Below are positions 18,898 to 27,297 of a stretch of 64,000 bases of DNA, in pieces (position 1 is the stretch's first letter; every line of letters begins with the position of its first letter). The stretch comes from Candidatus Methanomethylophilus sp. 1R26 (GTDB lineage Archaea > Thermoplasmatota > Thermoplasmata > Methanomassiliicoccales > Methanomethylophilaceae): positions 42,802 to 106,801 of the forward strand of contig NZ_LOPS01000027.1 in NCBI RefSeq assembly GCF_001481295.1, given 5' to 3'. A program made the position numbers and the translations under genes. Below the pieces are notes generated by a model that was not told the origin of the DNA, made no database searches, and was given only the letters and a program-made list of their open reading frames with translations.

Positions 18898-19953
18898 ATG
18901 GCCAAAACGAACGTGAGTGATATTTTTATGACTGACGAGGAAAAAGTCCAGGTTGAAGACACCGAACAGATGGCCGCCGAGCAGGCCGAGAACGAGCAGG
19001 AGCCGGAGAACGCCCAGGAAGAGCAGCAGGCCGAGAGCGAGCAGGTCCCTTCCGCTGAAGAGGCGGAGCCGACCCCCGAGGAGAAGGCCAAGCTGGCCGA
19101 CCTCGAGGCCCAGAAGACCATCCTCAACAACGAGGCCGAGGTCCACAGGCAGAAGAGGGACGAGCTGAACGCCCAGACCAAGGAGTGGAAGTCCAAGAGG
19201 GACGCCCTCAACGCCCAGGTCAGGGAGCTCGTCGAGGAGGCAGGCAAATCCCGCGAGGTCCGCGACGGCTTCAACCAGAAGGTCCGCGAGTCCAAAGCAG
19301 TCAGGGACGAGTGGAACAAGAAGGTGTCCGAGATCAGGGCCAAGATCAACGAGATCCGCCCCGAGAAGAAGAAGGAAGGCGAAGAGGAGAGCCTCGGCCA
19401 GATGAAGGCCCGCCTCGACCGCATGGAGATGCAGCAGCAGACCATGCCCATGGGCGCTGACAAGGAGAAGGCCCTCGTCAAGCAGATCCAGGAGCTTGCC
19501 AAGCAGATCGGCGAGCGCGAGAAGGTCGAGGAAGGCGATGAGGAGATCCGCGGGCTCGTCCAGGAGCTCAGGGACGCCAAGGCCAAGGCCGAGGAGGCCC
19601 ACAAGCAGGTCTCGATCAACGCCGAGGAGGCCCAGAAGGCCCACGACAACATGCTCTCGCTCTACCAGCGCGCCGATGCCATCCGCAAGGAGGCCGATGC
19701 CGCTCAGGCGAAGTTCGTCGAGTGCAAGCAGAAGGCCGATGAGGAGCACCGCCTGCACATCGAGTCCATCAAGTCGGTCCATGCGGTCGGAAAGGACGCC
19801 GACGGCATCAAGAACAAGAAGAACATCGCCAAGAAGAAGCGCACCGACTACGAGACCAAGAAGAAGGCTGAGGAGATCTTCGAGAAGTTCAAGGCCGGAG
19901 AGAAGCTCTCGACCGAGGACCTCATGATCCTCCAGAAGTCCGGGTACCTCTGA
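18898..19953 (+). CDS. Archaeal coiled-coil protein (COG1340-like)
   Basis: 351 aa. After an acidic, Glu/Gln-rich N-terminal 60 residues, the protein is one long heptad-repeat coiled coil (EVHRQKRDELNAQTKEWKSK, SREVRDGFNQKVRESKAVRD) ending in a compact IFEKFKAGEKLSTEDLMILQ segment. The pattern and C-terminal motif match the conserved archaeal coiled-coil family, whose cellular role is not established. Codon bias is strong, suggesting high expression, and its own TATA box precedes it. A hairpin terminator follows. Confidence 0.85.
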   Translation: MAKTNVSDIFMTDEEKVQVEDTEQMAAEQAENEQEPENAQEEQQAESEQVPSAEEAEPTPEEKAKLADLEAQKTILNNEAEVHRQKRDELNAQTKEWKSKRDALNAQVRELVEEAGKSREVRDGFNQKVRESKAVRDEWNKKVSEIRAKINEIRPEKKKEGEEESLGQMKARLDRMEMQQQTMPMGADKEKALVKQIQELAKQIGEREKVEEGDEEIRGLVQELRDAKAKAEEAHKQVSINAEEAQKAHDNMLSLYQRADAIRKEADAAQAKFVECKQKADEEHRLHIESIKSVHAVGKDADGIKNKKNIAKKKRTDYETKKKAEEIFEKFKAGEKLSTEDLMILQKSGYL

Positions 19954-19976
19954 AAGTCACTCACGGAAACCCTTTA

Positions 19977-19998
19977 CTTCCTCCGGGAACGGAGGAAG
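19977..19998 (+). terminator. Hairpin terminator after the coiled-coil gene
   Basis: A perfect 8-bp stem CTTCCTCC/GGAGGAAG with a 6-nt loop, followed by a T-rich stretch (ACACTTTTCAATTTT). Confidence 0.65.
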
Positions 19999-20128
19999 AC
20001 ACTTTTCAATTTTGTATAATCCGTTTCAGAATGCCGAACTGATTCGTAATACTGCTTATCACTCTATCCGGCATATATCCCCATGCAGAAGGCTGAGGCG
20101 GAAGCCGAGCCTTCCCAGGAGGAATCTG

Positions 20129-20770
20129 AATGGACAAGAAGGATCTTCTGAATGCCCTCGCGGATGCAGTGGAGTCCTGTAAGCCCGAAGTCGCGACGGA
20201 GGTCGCGAAGAAGCTCTTGACTCCGGAATGGATCCTGTAGAGGCCATCAACGAGGGCCTCGTGGTCGGAATGGACAGAATCGGCGAGCATTACGCCGCAA
20301 GGGAGATGTACCTCCCTCAGGTGCTCGTCGCCGCGCATGCCATGTACAACGGGCTGGATGTCCTGCTGCCCGCTATACCCAAGGCCGATCTCGCCGACGC
20401 GAAGAAGGCCGAGACCGCCGTGGTCATGGGAGATGTCCATGATATCGGCAAGAACATCGTGAAGACGATGCTGACCGCGTCGGGCTACATCGTCAACGAC
20501 CTCGGAAAGGACGTCGATCCCAAGGTCATCGCTTCCACCGCCAAGGAGCAGGGGATCGGCGTGGTCTGCCTGAGCACGCTCATGACCCCGACTATGGACA
20601 GCATGGCCGCCGCTCTGAAGGCGCTCGAGGAGAACGGATACCGGAAGAAGTGCACCGTGACCATCGGCGGGCCTCCGACGACGGACGGGTTCGCCAAGGA
20701 GATCGGCGCGGACCACAGGGATACGGACGCGACCAATTGCGTCAAGTGGCTGAAGGAGGAAGGTCTATGA
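20129..20770 (+). CDS. Corrinoid protein of a methylamine/methanol-type methyltransferase (one frame break)
   Basis: About 214 aa after repair. It carries a methyl group on a cobamide between a substrate methyltransferase and a CoM methyltransferase. The N-terminal helical cap (MDKKDLLNALADAVES) is followed by GMDRIGEHYAAREMYLPQVLVAAHAM, the cobamide-ligating MGDVHDIGKNIV (His ligand), the S-x-L motif (CLSTLMTP) and VTIGGPPTT. This is the MtmC/MtbC/MttC/MtaC family. The frame breaks near 20215; one G (AAGCTC to AAGGCTC) restores KKALDSGMDPVEAINEG. A GGAGG ribosome site lies before the ATG at 20129. Its stop overlaps the next gene (ATGA). No substrate methyltransferase gene is nearby. Confidence 0.9.
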
Positions 20771-21815
20771 GCATGAGCTGCAGGGACAGGGTGCTCGCGG
20801 CCATGCACCGCGAGTCCCTTGACAGGCCGCCGGTGGCGATCTTCACCACCTGCGACACGATCGACATGATGAACGCCTGCGGGGCGGCGTGGCCGGAGGC
20901 TCACTCCGATCCGCAGAAGATGGCCACCCTGGGATGCGCCCAGGCCGATTACTTCGGGCTGGAATCCGTCAGGGCGGGGTTCTGCCTCACGGAGGAGGCC
21001 GAGCGCCTCGGGTGCAAGATGAGGATGGGCTCGAAGACATCGTCCCCGATGATCCTCTCCCACCCGTACACGTACGACCCCCAGAAGAGGATATTCGACG
21101 ACCCCGAGAAGCTCCAGGAGATAATGCCCCTGGATGACTTCTGCAAGGGCGGCAGGGTGAAGACCGCCATCGACGCGATGGCGATCATGCACAAGACCCA
21201 CGGGGACAGGTACGTGGTCGTCGGAGGGAACACCGGAGTGTTCACCCTCACCGGGCACATCCTGAACGCGGAGAACCTGATCTACTCGGTGTGGACCGAT
21301 CCCGACAGGGCCAAGTCCTGGCTGAAGGCGGTGGAGCCTTACTGCAGGAAGTTCGGCGAGGAGCTGCTCGCGAACGGCGCGGACATCGTCCAGATGTCGG
21401 AGCGTCGGCGTCCACGGATATCCTCTCCCCCGACGATTTCCAGCAGATGTCGATGCCCTACGTGCACCATGCCCTCGGGGAGCTGCCCGGGATGACGATC
21501 CTGCATATCTGCGGGGACACGAGGAAGATCATCCCCTACATGTACCAGACAGGCGCCACGGGGATCTCCGTGGAGGAGAAGGTCCCGCCGGAGGAGGCAG
21601 TGAAGATCGCGAACGGCCGCGGAGTGCTGGTCGGTAACGTGGGATGCGCGTTCCCCCTGTTCAAGGGAACGCCTGCCGACTGCGCCGCCGCCGCGACGCG
21701 CTCTGCGGATGCCGGGTTCGACGTCATCTCGGCAGGATGCGGAGTGCCCATCGGGACGCCTGCGGACAACATCCGCGCGATGGTCAAGGCCATCAAGTCC
21801 CGCGCACCCGAGTGA
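20767..21815 (+). CDS. Methylcobamide:CoM methyltransferase, MtbA/MtaA family (one frame break)
   Basis: About 350 aa after repair; a uroporphyrinogen-decarboxylase-fold protein. It would transfer the methyl group from the corrinoid protein to coenzyme M. The zinc ligands are visible: His and Cys in ILHICGDT and the late Cys in VISAGCGVPIGTP. The N-terminus CRDRVLAAMHRESLDRPPVA is typical of the family. The frame breaks near 21405; one G (GAGCGTC to GAGGCGTC) gives SEASASTDILSPDDF. It is coupled by ATGA to the corrinoid protein. Whether it serves methylamine, methanol or methylthiol routes cannot be decided without the cognate substrate enzyme. Confidence 0.9.
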
Positions 21816-22301
21816 AACATCTTACGGGCATATGCCCGGACCCTCTCCGGCCCATTTTTCCTGGCTCGGGCCGGGGACGGGATCGATGATGAGAAGCGCT
21901 CCTGCTCGATCATCTGAATCGCGGAGAGTATTCTCTCCGGCCGGCCGCCGCCAGTCTGACATCACATGCATATGTGTACTGAATCTCCGATGAATGTCAG
22001 GCCTGGGCGTGTCCAGCATGGATACGTAAACCTAAGCAGTTAAATATCGGATATGGTTTATGATATAATCGGGAACAGGTCAGTTCTGTAGAGTGCATCC
22101 CATCCCTTCTGACTGGCTGGCCTGTCCCGTACTTCTTCTGATCCTTGCTTGACAGGTGTTTTCTCCGCTCCGGCGCATCTTCGATTCGTTCCGGCCATAG
22201 TATCTGACGAATCCCTGTTCCGCACACAATCCCGTCCGCCGGCAGGGTTTCGGCCCTATACTAATAATAAAATAACCACCAGCGCATGGGGTGGTGATTA
22301 A
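21816..22301. other. Intergenic region before srp54, no gene seen
   Basis: The 486-bp stretch opens with a 14-bp palindrome (CGGGCATATGCCCG, 21825-21838) and a T-run around 21855, a likely terminator for the methyltransferase operon. A TTAAATATCGG element near 22039 resembles a promoter, so a small RNA is possible. CTAATAATAAAATAACC (22259-22276) is the likely srp54 TATA region. No tRNA, snoRNA or open reading frame could be supported. Confidence 0.4.
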
Positions 22302-23681
22302 ATGGTAATGGACGGATTGGGAAAATCCCTCAGAGGCGTCCTCGACCGCATCAAAGGTTCATCCACGGTCGACGAGGATCTCATCAAGGAGGTCTGCAAG
22401 GAGCTTCAGCGCGCGCTCCTCCAGGCGGACGTCAATGTTCAGCTCGTCCTGAGGCTGACCGGCAACGTCCGCGAGCGCGCCCTCAACGAGAAGCCGGCCG
22501 CCGGCCGCTCCGCGAAAGAGCATGTGACCCGCATCATCTACGAGGAGCTCGTGGCCCTGCTGAAGAACGGCGAGCCCCTCGAGGTGAAGCCCCAGACCAT
22601 ACTCCTTGTCGGGCTCTACGGACAGGGTAAGACCACCACGGCCGGGAAGCTCGCGAACTACTTCATCAAGAAAGGGCTGTCCGTCGGCCTCATCGGCGCA
22701 GATGTGTACAGGCCTGCCGCTTACGACCAGCTCAAGCAGCTCGGCGACAAGGTGGGCGCGGAGGTCTTCGGGGACCCCACCCATCAGGAGAAGGACGCCG
22801 TCAAGATCGCCCGCGAGGGGATGGAGAGGTTCAGGGACAAGAAGGTCAGGATCATCGACTCCTCCGGACGCCACGCGCTCGAGGACGACCTGATCAAGGA
22901 GATCACCGACATCGCGGATGCGACCGACCCCGACGAGAGGATACTCGTCCTCGATTCGCAGGTCGGGCAGCAGGCCGGCCCCCAGGCGGACGCCTTCAAC
23001 AAGGCCGTCGGGGTCACCGGTGTCATAGTCACCAAGATGGACGGGACGTCCCGCGGAGGAGGCGCGCTCTCCGCGGTGGCCACCACCAAGGCCAGGATCG
23101 TGTTCATCGGGACCGGGGAGCACATCAGGGACCTGGAGCCCTTCGATGCCGACAGGTTCATCTCCCGCCTCCTCGGCATGGGAGACCTCGCCGGGCTCGT
23201 GGAGATGGCGAAGGACAGTTTCGACGAGGACGTGGACGTCGAGGAGATGGCCCGCAGGATGACCTCCGGAAAGTACACCCTCAGCGACATGTACACCCAG
23301 ATGAAGGCCCTCGGTAAGATGGGCACCCTCCAGAAGATCATGGGCCTCCTGCCCGGCATGAGCAAGATGTCCGACAAGATCGACTACGAGGCCACCCAGT
23401 CCAGGCTCTCCAGGTACAGGATCATCATGGACTCCATGACCGCCCGGGAGAAGGACGAGCCCTCGATCATCAAAGGGAACAGGATCGACAGGATCGCCGT
23501 AGGCGCAGGAGTGCCGGCGTCCGAGGTCAGGGACCTCCTGAAGCAGTACAACAACAGCAAGAAGACGATGTCCGCCGTGTCCAAGGACCGCAAGATGCGC
23601 AGGCAGCTGGCGAAGCAGATGGGCGGCATGGACCCTGATGCCCTGAAGGAGCTCAAAGACATCGAAGGCGGGGAGAAATGA
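22302..23681 (+). CDS. srp54: Signal recognition particle GTPase SRP54
   Basis: 459 aa. It binds 7S RNA and signal sequences and docks with FtsY to deliver ribosomes to the membrane. N domain at 1-90; G domain with P-loop GLYGQGKTTT, DVYRPAAYDQLKQL, GRHALEDDL, TKMDGTSRGGG and FIGTGEHIRDLEPF; methionine-rich M domain from about 300 (MGTLQKIMGLLPGMSKM, RMRQ-like KMRRQLAKQMGGM). Two G motifs differ from the usual forms: GLYGQGKTTT where GLQGSGKTTT is typical, and DSSGRH where DTAGRH is typical. ATG 22302 is used; ATG 22308 is possible. trmY overlaps its stop. Confidence 0.96.
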   Translation: MVMDGLGKSLRGVLDRIKGSSTVDEDLIKEVCKELQRALLQADVNVQLVLRLTGNVRERALNEKPAAGRSAKEHVTRIIYEELVALLKNGEPLEVKPQTILLVGLYGQGKTTTAGKLANYFIKKGLSVGLIGADVYRPAAYDQLKQLGDKVGAEVFGDPTHQEKDAVKIAREGMERFRDKKVRIIDSSGRHALEDDLIKEITDIADATDPDERILVLDSQVGQQAGPQADAFNKAVGVTGVIVTKMDGTSRGGGALSAVATTKARIVFIGTGEHIRDLEPFDADRFISRLLGMGDLAGLVEMAKDSFDEDVDVEEMARRMTSGKYTLSDMYTQMKALGKMGTLQKIMGLLPGMSKMSDKIDYEATQSRLSRYRIIMDSMTAREKDEPSIIKGNRIDRIAVGAGVPASEVRDLLKQYNNSKKTMSAVSKDRKMRRQLAKQMGGMDPDALKELKDIEGGEK

Positions 23682-24271
23682 GATACTTCGTCATCACCGG
23701 CCACAAAGCATTGGCGGACGGGTCGTTCAAGCTCGACGATATCGCCGGAGGGGCCGGGCGCGCCGACATCCTCGCGAGATGCGTGAACTCTGCGTTCATG
23801 CTCAGCCACGGCATCAGGAAGGACGCCGAGATCTACCTCGTCTTCGAAGGCGGGGACGATTCCCCCAAGACGGTGAGGATAAACGGGTCCCTGGTGCGCT
23901 ACCTCAACCCCGACGAGAGGAGCACGGCCTCCCTCCTCAGGAACGCCCTGCTGAAGAAGATCCCCGAAGGGAAGGAGGCGGTCTCGTCTCCCGGCGTCTT
24001 CGTGTCGAAGATGTCATTCTACGATGTGATCGACATGCTGTCCGGGAAGGGGAGTTTCGTCTACCTGAAGGAGGACGGCAGCGACGTGAGGGGCTTCGAC
24101 TTCCCCGAGAACCCCATTTTCGTCCTCGGGGACAACAGCGACCTGACGCAGAACGAGGAGAAGGCGCTCCTAGAGAAGGGGCCGTCCACCATCTGCCTCG
24201 GGCCGGTGAGCCTGCATGCCGACCACTGCATCATCCTGGTGCAGAACGAGATGGACAGAAGGGGGCTCTGA
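23678..24271 (+). CDS. trmY: tRNA (pseudouridine54-N1)-methyltransferase TrmY
   Basis: 197 aa. This SPOUT-class enzyme methylates pseudouridine 54 to m1-pseudouridine in archaeal tRNAs. The family landmarks are the N-terminal MRYFVITGHKA, RADILARCVNSAFMLSHGIR, the knot region GFDFPENPIFVLGDNSDLT with SAM-binding LGPVSLHADHCIILVQNEMDRR. Length is normal. The start overlaps the srp54 stop (ATGA), so it is in the srp54 operon. Confidence 0.93.
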   Translation: MRYFVITGHKALADGSFKLDDIAGGAGRADILARCVNSAFMLSHGIRKDAEIYLVFEGGDDSPKTVRINGSLVRYLNPDERSTASLLRNALLKKIPEGKEAVSSPGVFVSKMSFYDVIDMLSGKGSFVYLKEDGSDVRGFDFPENPIFVLGDNSDLTQNEEKALLEKGPSTICLGPVSLHADHCIILVQNEMDRRGL

Positions 24272-24482
24272 GACGGCCGAGGAGCAGCATACCGCGAAGA
24301 TCCCGCAGCACAGGCACTGCAGGCGCTGCGGCAAGGCGTTCATCGGGGAAGGCCCCTACTGCTCGGACGAGTGCAGGGACCTCGACGGGCAGGCCGCGAA
24401 GAAGAAGCTCTACAGGTACATCGCCGAGATCGCCGTCCTCTGGGCGGTCGTCATCGCGGCGGTCCTGGTGATCGGGTTATGA
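24216..24482 (+). CDS. DUF2116-type zinc-ribbon membrane protein
   Basis: The supported part is KIPQHRHCRRCGKAFIGEGPYCSDEC, a four-cysteine zinc ribbon, followed by a basic segment (AAKKKLYRYI) and one C-terminal transmembrane helix (IAVLWAVVIAAVLVIGL). This is the architecture of the small archaeal DUF2116 family. The start is uncertain: the first in-frame ATG (24216) lies inside trmY and gives an unlikely N-terminus; the real start is probably near 24270 at a non-ATG codon or was lost to an indel. The stop overlaps the next ATG (ATGA). Confidence 0.7.
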   Translation: MPTTASSWCRTRWTEGGSETAEEQHTAKIPQHRHCRRCGKAFIGEGPYCSDECRDLDGQAAKKKLYRYIAEIAVLWAVVIAAVLVIGL

Positions 24483-25447
24483 AACAGTCCGCGGTCGCCG
24501 GCACGTTCGACGTGCTGCATGACGGCCACCGCGCCCTCATCGAGCGGGCGTTCGAGGTCGGGGATTCCGTTTTCGTCGGCATCACCTCCGACAGGTTCGC
24601 CGCCGCCGGAAGAGGGGAGCACCTTCCCCTCTATCTCAGGCGCAGGGCCCTCGAGGACCTGCTCTCGGAGCAGGAGAAGCCCTGGAGGATCGGGGTCATC
24701 GACGACATGTACGGCCCCCGTGAGGAGATGGACAGGGTCTCCGTCCTGGTCGTCTCCGAGGAGACCCTGGAGAACGGCAGGGAGCTGAACAGGGACCGCG
24801 CCTCCCGCGGGGTCCCTCCGCTGGAGCTTTCGGTGGTCCCGCTCGTGATGGCGGACGACGGCTCGAAGATAAGCGCCCGGAACATACTCAGAGGGGAGTA
24901 CGGGCGCACCGGCAGGCACGGCGTGAAAGACATCGCCGTCGGCTCGCTGAACCGCGTCAAGGCGGAGGCCGTCCGCTCGGTCATGGAGCGGATATTCGGC
25001 GATGTGAGGATCACCGCCTGCGACGTCCCGTCGGGCGTCCCGGAGCAGCCCTTCGGTAAGCAGGCCCGCGAGGGCGCGATGAACCGCGCCCGGAACGCCC
25101 TGGGCGGCCATGAGCTGGCCGTCGGCATCGAGGCGGGGGCCTTCGAGATGGAAGACGGGCTGTACGATTACCAGTACTGCGCGGTCCTCGATAGGAACGG
25201 GAGGTTCACCGTCGGCACGGGATCGGGGTTCATGTACCCGCCGAAGGTGGCCGCCCTCGTCAGGGGAGGATCGACCGTGGGGGACGCCATGGGGAAGGTC
25301 TTCGGGCAGTCGGAGGTCGGGAAGAGGATGGGCGCCGTCGGGATCCTGAGCGGCGGCATCATCGACAGGAAGGCCCTCACGGAGGAGTCCGTCATGGCCG
25401 CCATGATACCCAGGCTCAATGATTCGTACAAGGAGGGAGATCGATGA
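24479..25447 (+). CDS. coaD: Fusion of phosphopantetheine adenylyltransferase and DUF84 (ITP/XTP phosphatase-like) domain
   Basis: 322 aa. Residues 1-150 are the archaeal nucleotidyltransferase CoaD: VAGTFDVLHDGHRALIERAF holds the T/HxGH motif (here HDGH), and DDGSKISARNILRGEYG matches the C-terminal S-x-S/T-R loop; it makes dephospho-CoA. Residues 155-322 match the YjjX/DUF84 family: VGSLNRVKAEAVRSVM, VAVGIEAG-type substrate loop (AVGIEAGAFEM), VGILSGGIIDRKAL. The latter removes damaged ITP/XTP in known members. The two-domain arrangement is known from Thermoplasmata. ATGA overlaps on both sides place it in the srp54-etfB run. Confidence 0.92.
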   Translation: MKQSAVAGTFDVLHDGHRALIERAFEVGDSVFVGITSDRFAAAGRGEHLPLYLRRRALEDLLSEQEKPWRIGVIDDMYGPREEMDRVSVLVVSEETLENGRELNRDRASRGVPPLELSVVPLVMADDGSKISARNILRGEYGRTGRHGVKDIAVGSLNRVKAEAVRSVMERIFGDVRITACDVPSGVPEQPFGKQAREGAMNRARNALGGHELAVGIEAGAFEMEDGLYDYQYCAVLDRNGRFTVGTGSGFMYPPKVAALVRGGSTVGDAMGKVFGQSEVGKRMGAVGILSGGIIDRKALTEESVMAAMIPRLNDSYKEGDR

Positions 25448-26071
25448 GGTTCATCGTCCTGATCAAAGCGGGCCCGTCGGGAGAATCGCCCGATGCAGGG
25501 TCATTATCCGCCCTCGCCGCGGCGGAAGGTCTGAAAGAGGAAGGGGACACCGTCACCGCAGTGTCCATGGGGCCCGAGACGGCCGCCGGGGCCCTCGGGA
25601 GATGCCTGGCAGCCGGCGCCGACGATGCGTTCCTGCTCTGCGATGAGGCTTTCAGTTATGCCGACGTCTACGCGACCGCCAGGTGCCTGAATGCCTTCAT
25701 CGGCAGGGAGGCTCCCGATTATGCGCTGATAATCGCCGGGGGAGGCATCGTCCGATTCGGGCACGGGCATGCTGCCGGCGGAGCTTGCCGAGATGCTCGG
25801 GAGGGACCAGTTCTACTACACCTCGAAGATCGAGCGCGACGGGTGCTGGTTCCTGATGACCCAGGACTACGGGGACGAGGTCCGCGTGTGCCGCACGTGC
25901 GGAGGCTCCGTGGTCTCCGTCCTCTCCGGCGCCTATCCGCCGGCGGACGCCCCCGAAGGGGACCCTTCCGCGGTCAAGAGGCTGGGTAGGATCGATCTGG
26001 GTCTCGGGACCTTCTCGGTCGGCGAGAGGGGCTCGAAGATCGTCCTGAAGGACATGGGGGCATCGGAATGA
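25444..26071 (+). CDS. Electron transfer flavoprotein beta-subunit-like protein (one frame break)
   Basis: About 209 aa after repair, shorter than usual EtfB (about 250-260). It matches EtfB in MRFIVLIKAGP, TVTAVSMGPETAAGALGRCLAAGADDAFLLCDEAFSYADVYATARCL, and after the break SDSGTGMLPAELAEMLGRDQFYY. The family's AMP-binding loop occurs at this break and is followed by CRTCGGSVVSVLSGAYPP. The frame breaks near 25740 in a GGGGG run. It overlaps an EtfA-like gene by 4 bp. No ETF:quinone oxidoreductase or acyl-CoA dehydrogenase is near, so the electron donor is unknown. Confidence 0.75.
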
Positions 26072-26766
26072 GCGGCTGCGAATCCTGCTCGTCCGGATCG
26101 TGCTCCAGCTGCTCCAACGGGCGCGTGAGGGACCTCCCGCCCGGGATGCTGCAGGCGTACAAGCTCAACTCTCCCCGCTCGGACGGATTCCTGGTGTGGA
26201 TCGAGGTGGAGCACCGGCCCGAGGGCCCGCGCATAGCCCGCGTCAGCGAGGAGATCCTCTCCAGGATCCGCGAGGTGAACGAAGGCTCCCGCGTCTGGGG
26301 CGTCATCTTCGGCCATTCGGAGCTCAGGCCTCTGCGCAGAGAGCTGTTCTCCTACGGGATCGAGACCCTCTACGAGGTCCACGATAAGCGCCTCGTCGGT
26401 TTCGAGCCCGAGGCATACGCCGACTGCCTGGCCAAGATAATCATCCGCACCGAGGCGGCCGCGGTCCTCATGGGGGCCACCCGCCGCGGGAAAGAGCTCG
26501 CTCCCAGGACGGCCGCCAGGCTGGAGGCGGGGATGGAGGCCAACTGCGCAGGCTTCGGAGCCGACGGGAGGGACCTGGACATTGAGATCGGCGTGCAGGG
26601 CAGGCGCTGCAGAGCGGAATACGCTCATTACCCCCAGTTCGCGACCGTCGTCCCGGGCGCGCTGCCCCTCGGGAAACCGGATACCGGGCGCACCGGGACC
26701 GTCATCTATTGGCAGTACGAAGGGGACGACCTGAAGGACATCGTCCCCTCGGAATACCGGGCGTGA
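26068..26766 (+). CDS. Truncated electron transfer flavoprotein alpha-like protein with N-terminal cysteine cluster
   Basis: 232 aa. It begins with MSGCESCSSGSCSSC (Cys4, 7, 12, 15), a possible metal or FeS site absent from ordinary EtfA. Residues 38-200 follow the EtfA N-terminal domain (FLVWIEVEH, LYEVHDKRLVGFEPEAYADCLAKII, VLMGATRRGKELAPRTAARLEAGMEANC). It stops where the FAD-binding C-terminal domain (R-G-x-G-x-K/x..., about 120 residues) should begin; I found no frame break that would add it before the terminator at 26773. With the EtfB-like partner it may form a flavin-poor or alternative electron carrier. Function unknown. Confidence 0.72.
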   Translation: MSGCESCSSGSCSSCSNGRVRDLPPGMLQAYKLNSPRSDGFLVWIEVEHRPEGPRIARVSEEILSRIREVNEGSRVWGVIFGHSELRPLRRELFSYGIETLYEVHDKRLVGFEPEAYADCLAKIIIRTEAAAVLMGATRRGKELAPRTAARLEAGMEANCAGFGADGRDLDIEIGVQGRRCRAEYAHYPQFATVVPGALPLGKPDTGRTGTVIYWQYEGDDLKDIVPSEYRA

Positions 26767-26772
26767 GCGCCC

Positions 26773-26796
26773 GCCGGGAGGGCTTATCCTCCCGGC
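26773..26796. terminator. Bidirectional hairpin terminator
   Basis: A perfect 9-bp stem GCCGGGAGG/CCTCCCGGC with a 6-nt loop lies between the convergent etfA-like and peroxiredoxin genes. Confidence 0.7.
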
Positions 26797-26811
26797 CTTC
26801 TCATCTTATTC

Positions 26812-27297
26812 TCAGAATTCTGCCGGGCTGTCGTCGACGTAATGCTTCAGGGTGCCGTCGAGGACGCGTTTCGCATGGCCGGTGGCCTTGACGTTGCGCC
26901 AGGCCTCCTCTATAGTCCCATCCTTGCCGACGAGGTAGCTGGAGCGGATCGTGCCGGTGACCTCGCGGCCGTAGAGCATCTTCTTGCCCCATGCCCCGCA
27001 TTCCGCGGCATACTTGTGGCCGGGGTCGCTCAGGAGCTTGACCTTCAGCCCGTACTTGTCCTTGAACTTCCGGTGGGACTCGATAGGATCCCCGCTGACT
27101 CCGATGACCGGGACGTTCCTGAGCTGGAACTTGGGGTAGAGGTCGGTGAACTCCTGGGCCTCCTTGGTGCATCCGGGCGTGCCGTCCTGGGAATAGAAGA
27201 ACAGCACGAAGCGGATGCCGAGCAGGGCCGAGGAATCGATCCATTCCCCGTTCTCGTCCTGCAGGCGGAACGGGGGCATCTTATCTCCCTTCTCCAT
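26812..27297 (-). CDS. Peroxiredoxin, Bcp/PrxQ-like
   Basis: 161 aa. It reduces peroxides using thioredoxin-type donors. The peroxidatic site is FYSQDGTPGCTKEAQEFTDLY: Cys in the usual T-P-G-C-T context. The usual PrxQ resolving Cys five residues later is replaced (Q), so it is probably a 1-Cys type or uses the later Cys in YAAECGAWGKK. VIGVSGDPIESHRKFKDKYGL and the C-terminal IEEAWRNVKATGHA are family-typical. The start directly abuts the pheT stop, implying co-transcription with hmgA-pheT. Confidence 0.93.
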   Translation of the reverse strand: MEKGDKMPPFRLQDENGEWIDSSALLGIRFVLFFYSQDGTPGCTKEAQEFTDLYPKFQLRNVPVIGVSGDPIESHRKFKDKYGLKVKLLSDPGHKYAAECGAWGKKMLYGREVTGTIRSSYLVGKDGTIEEAWRNVKATGHAKRVLDGTLKHYVDDSPAEF

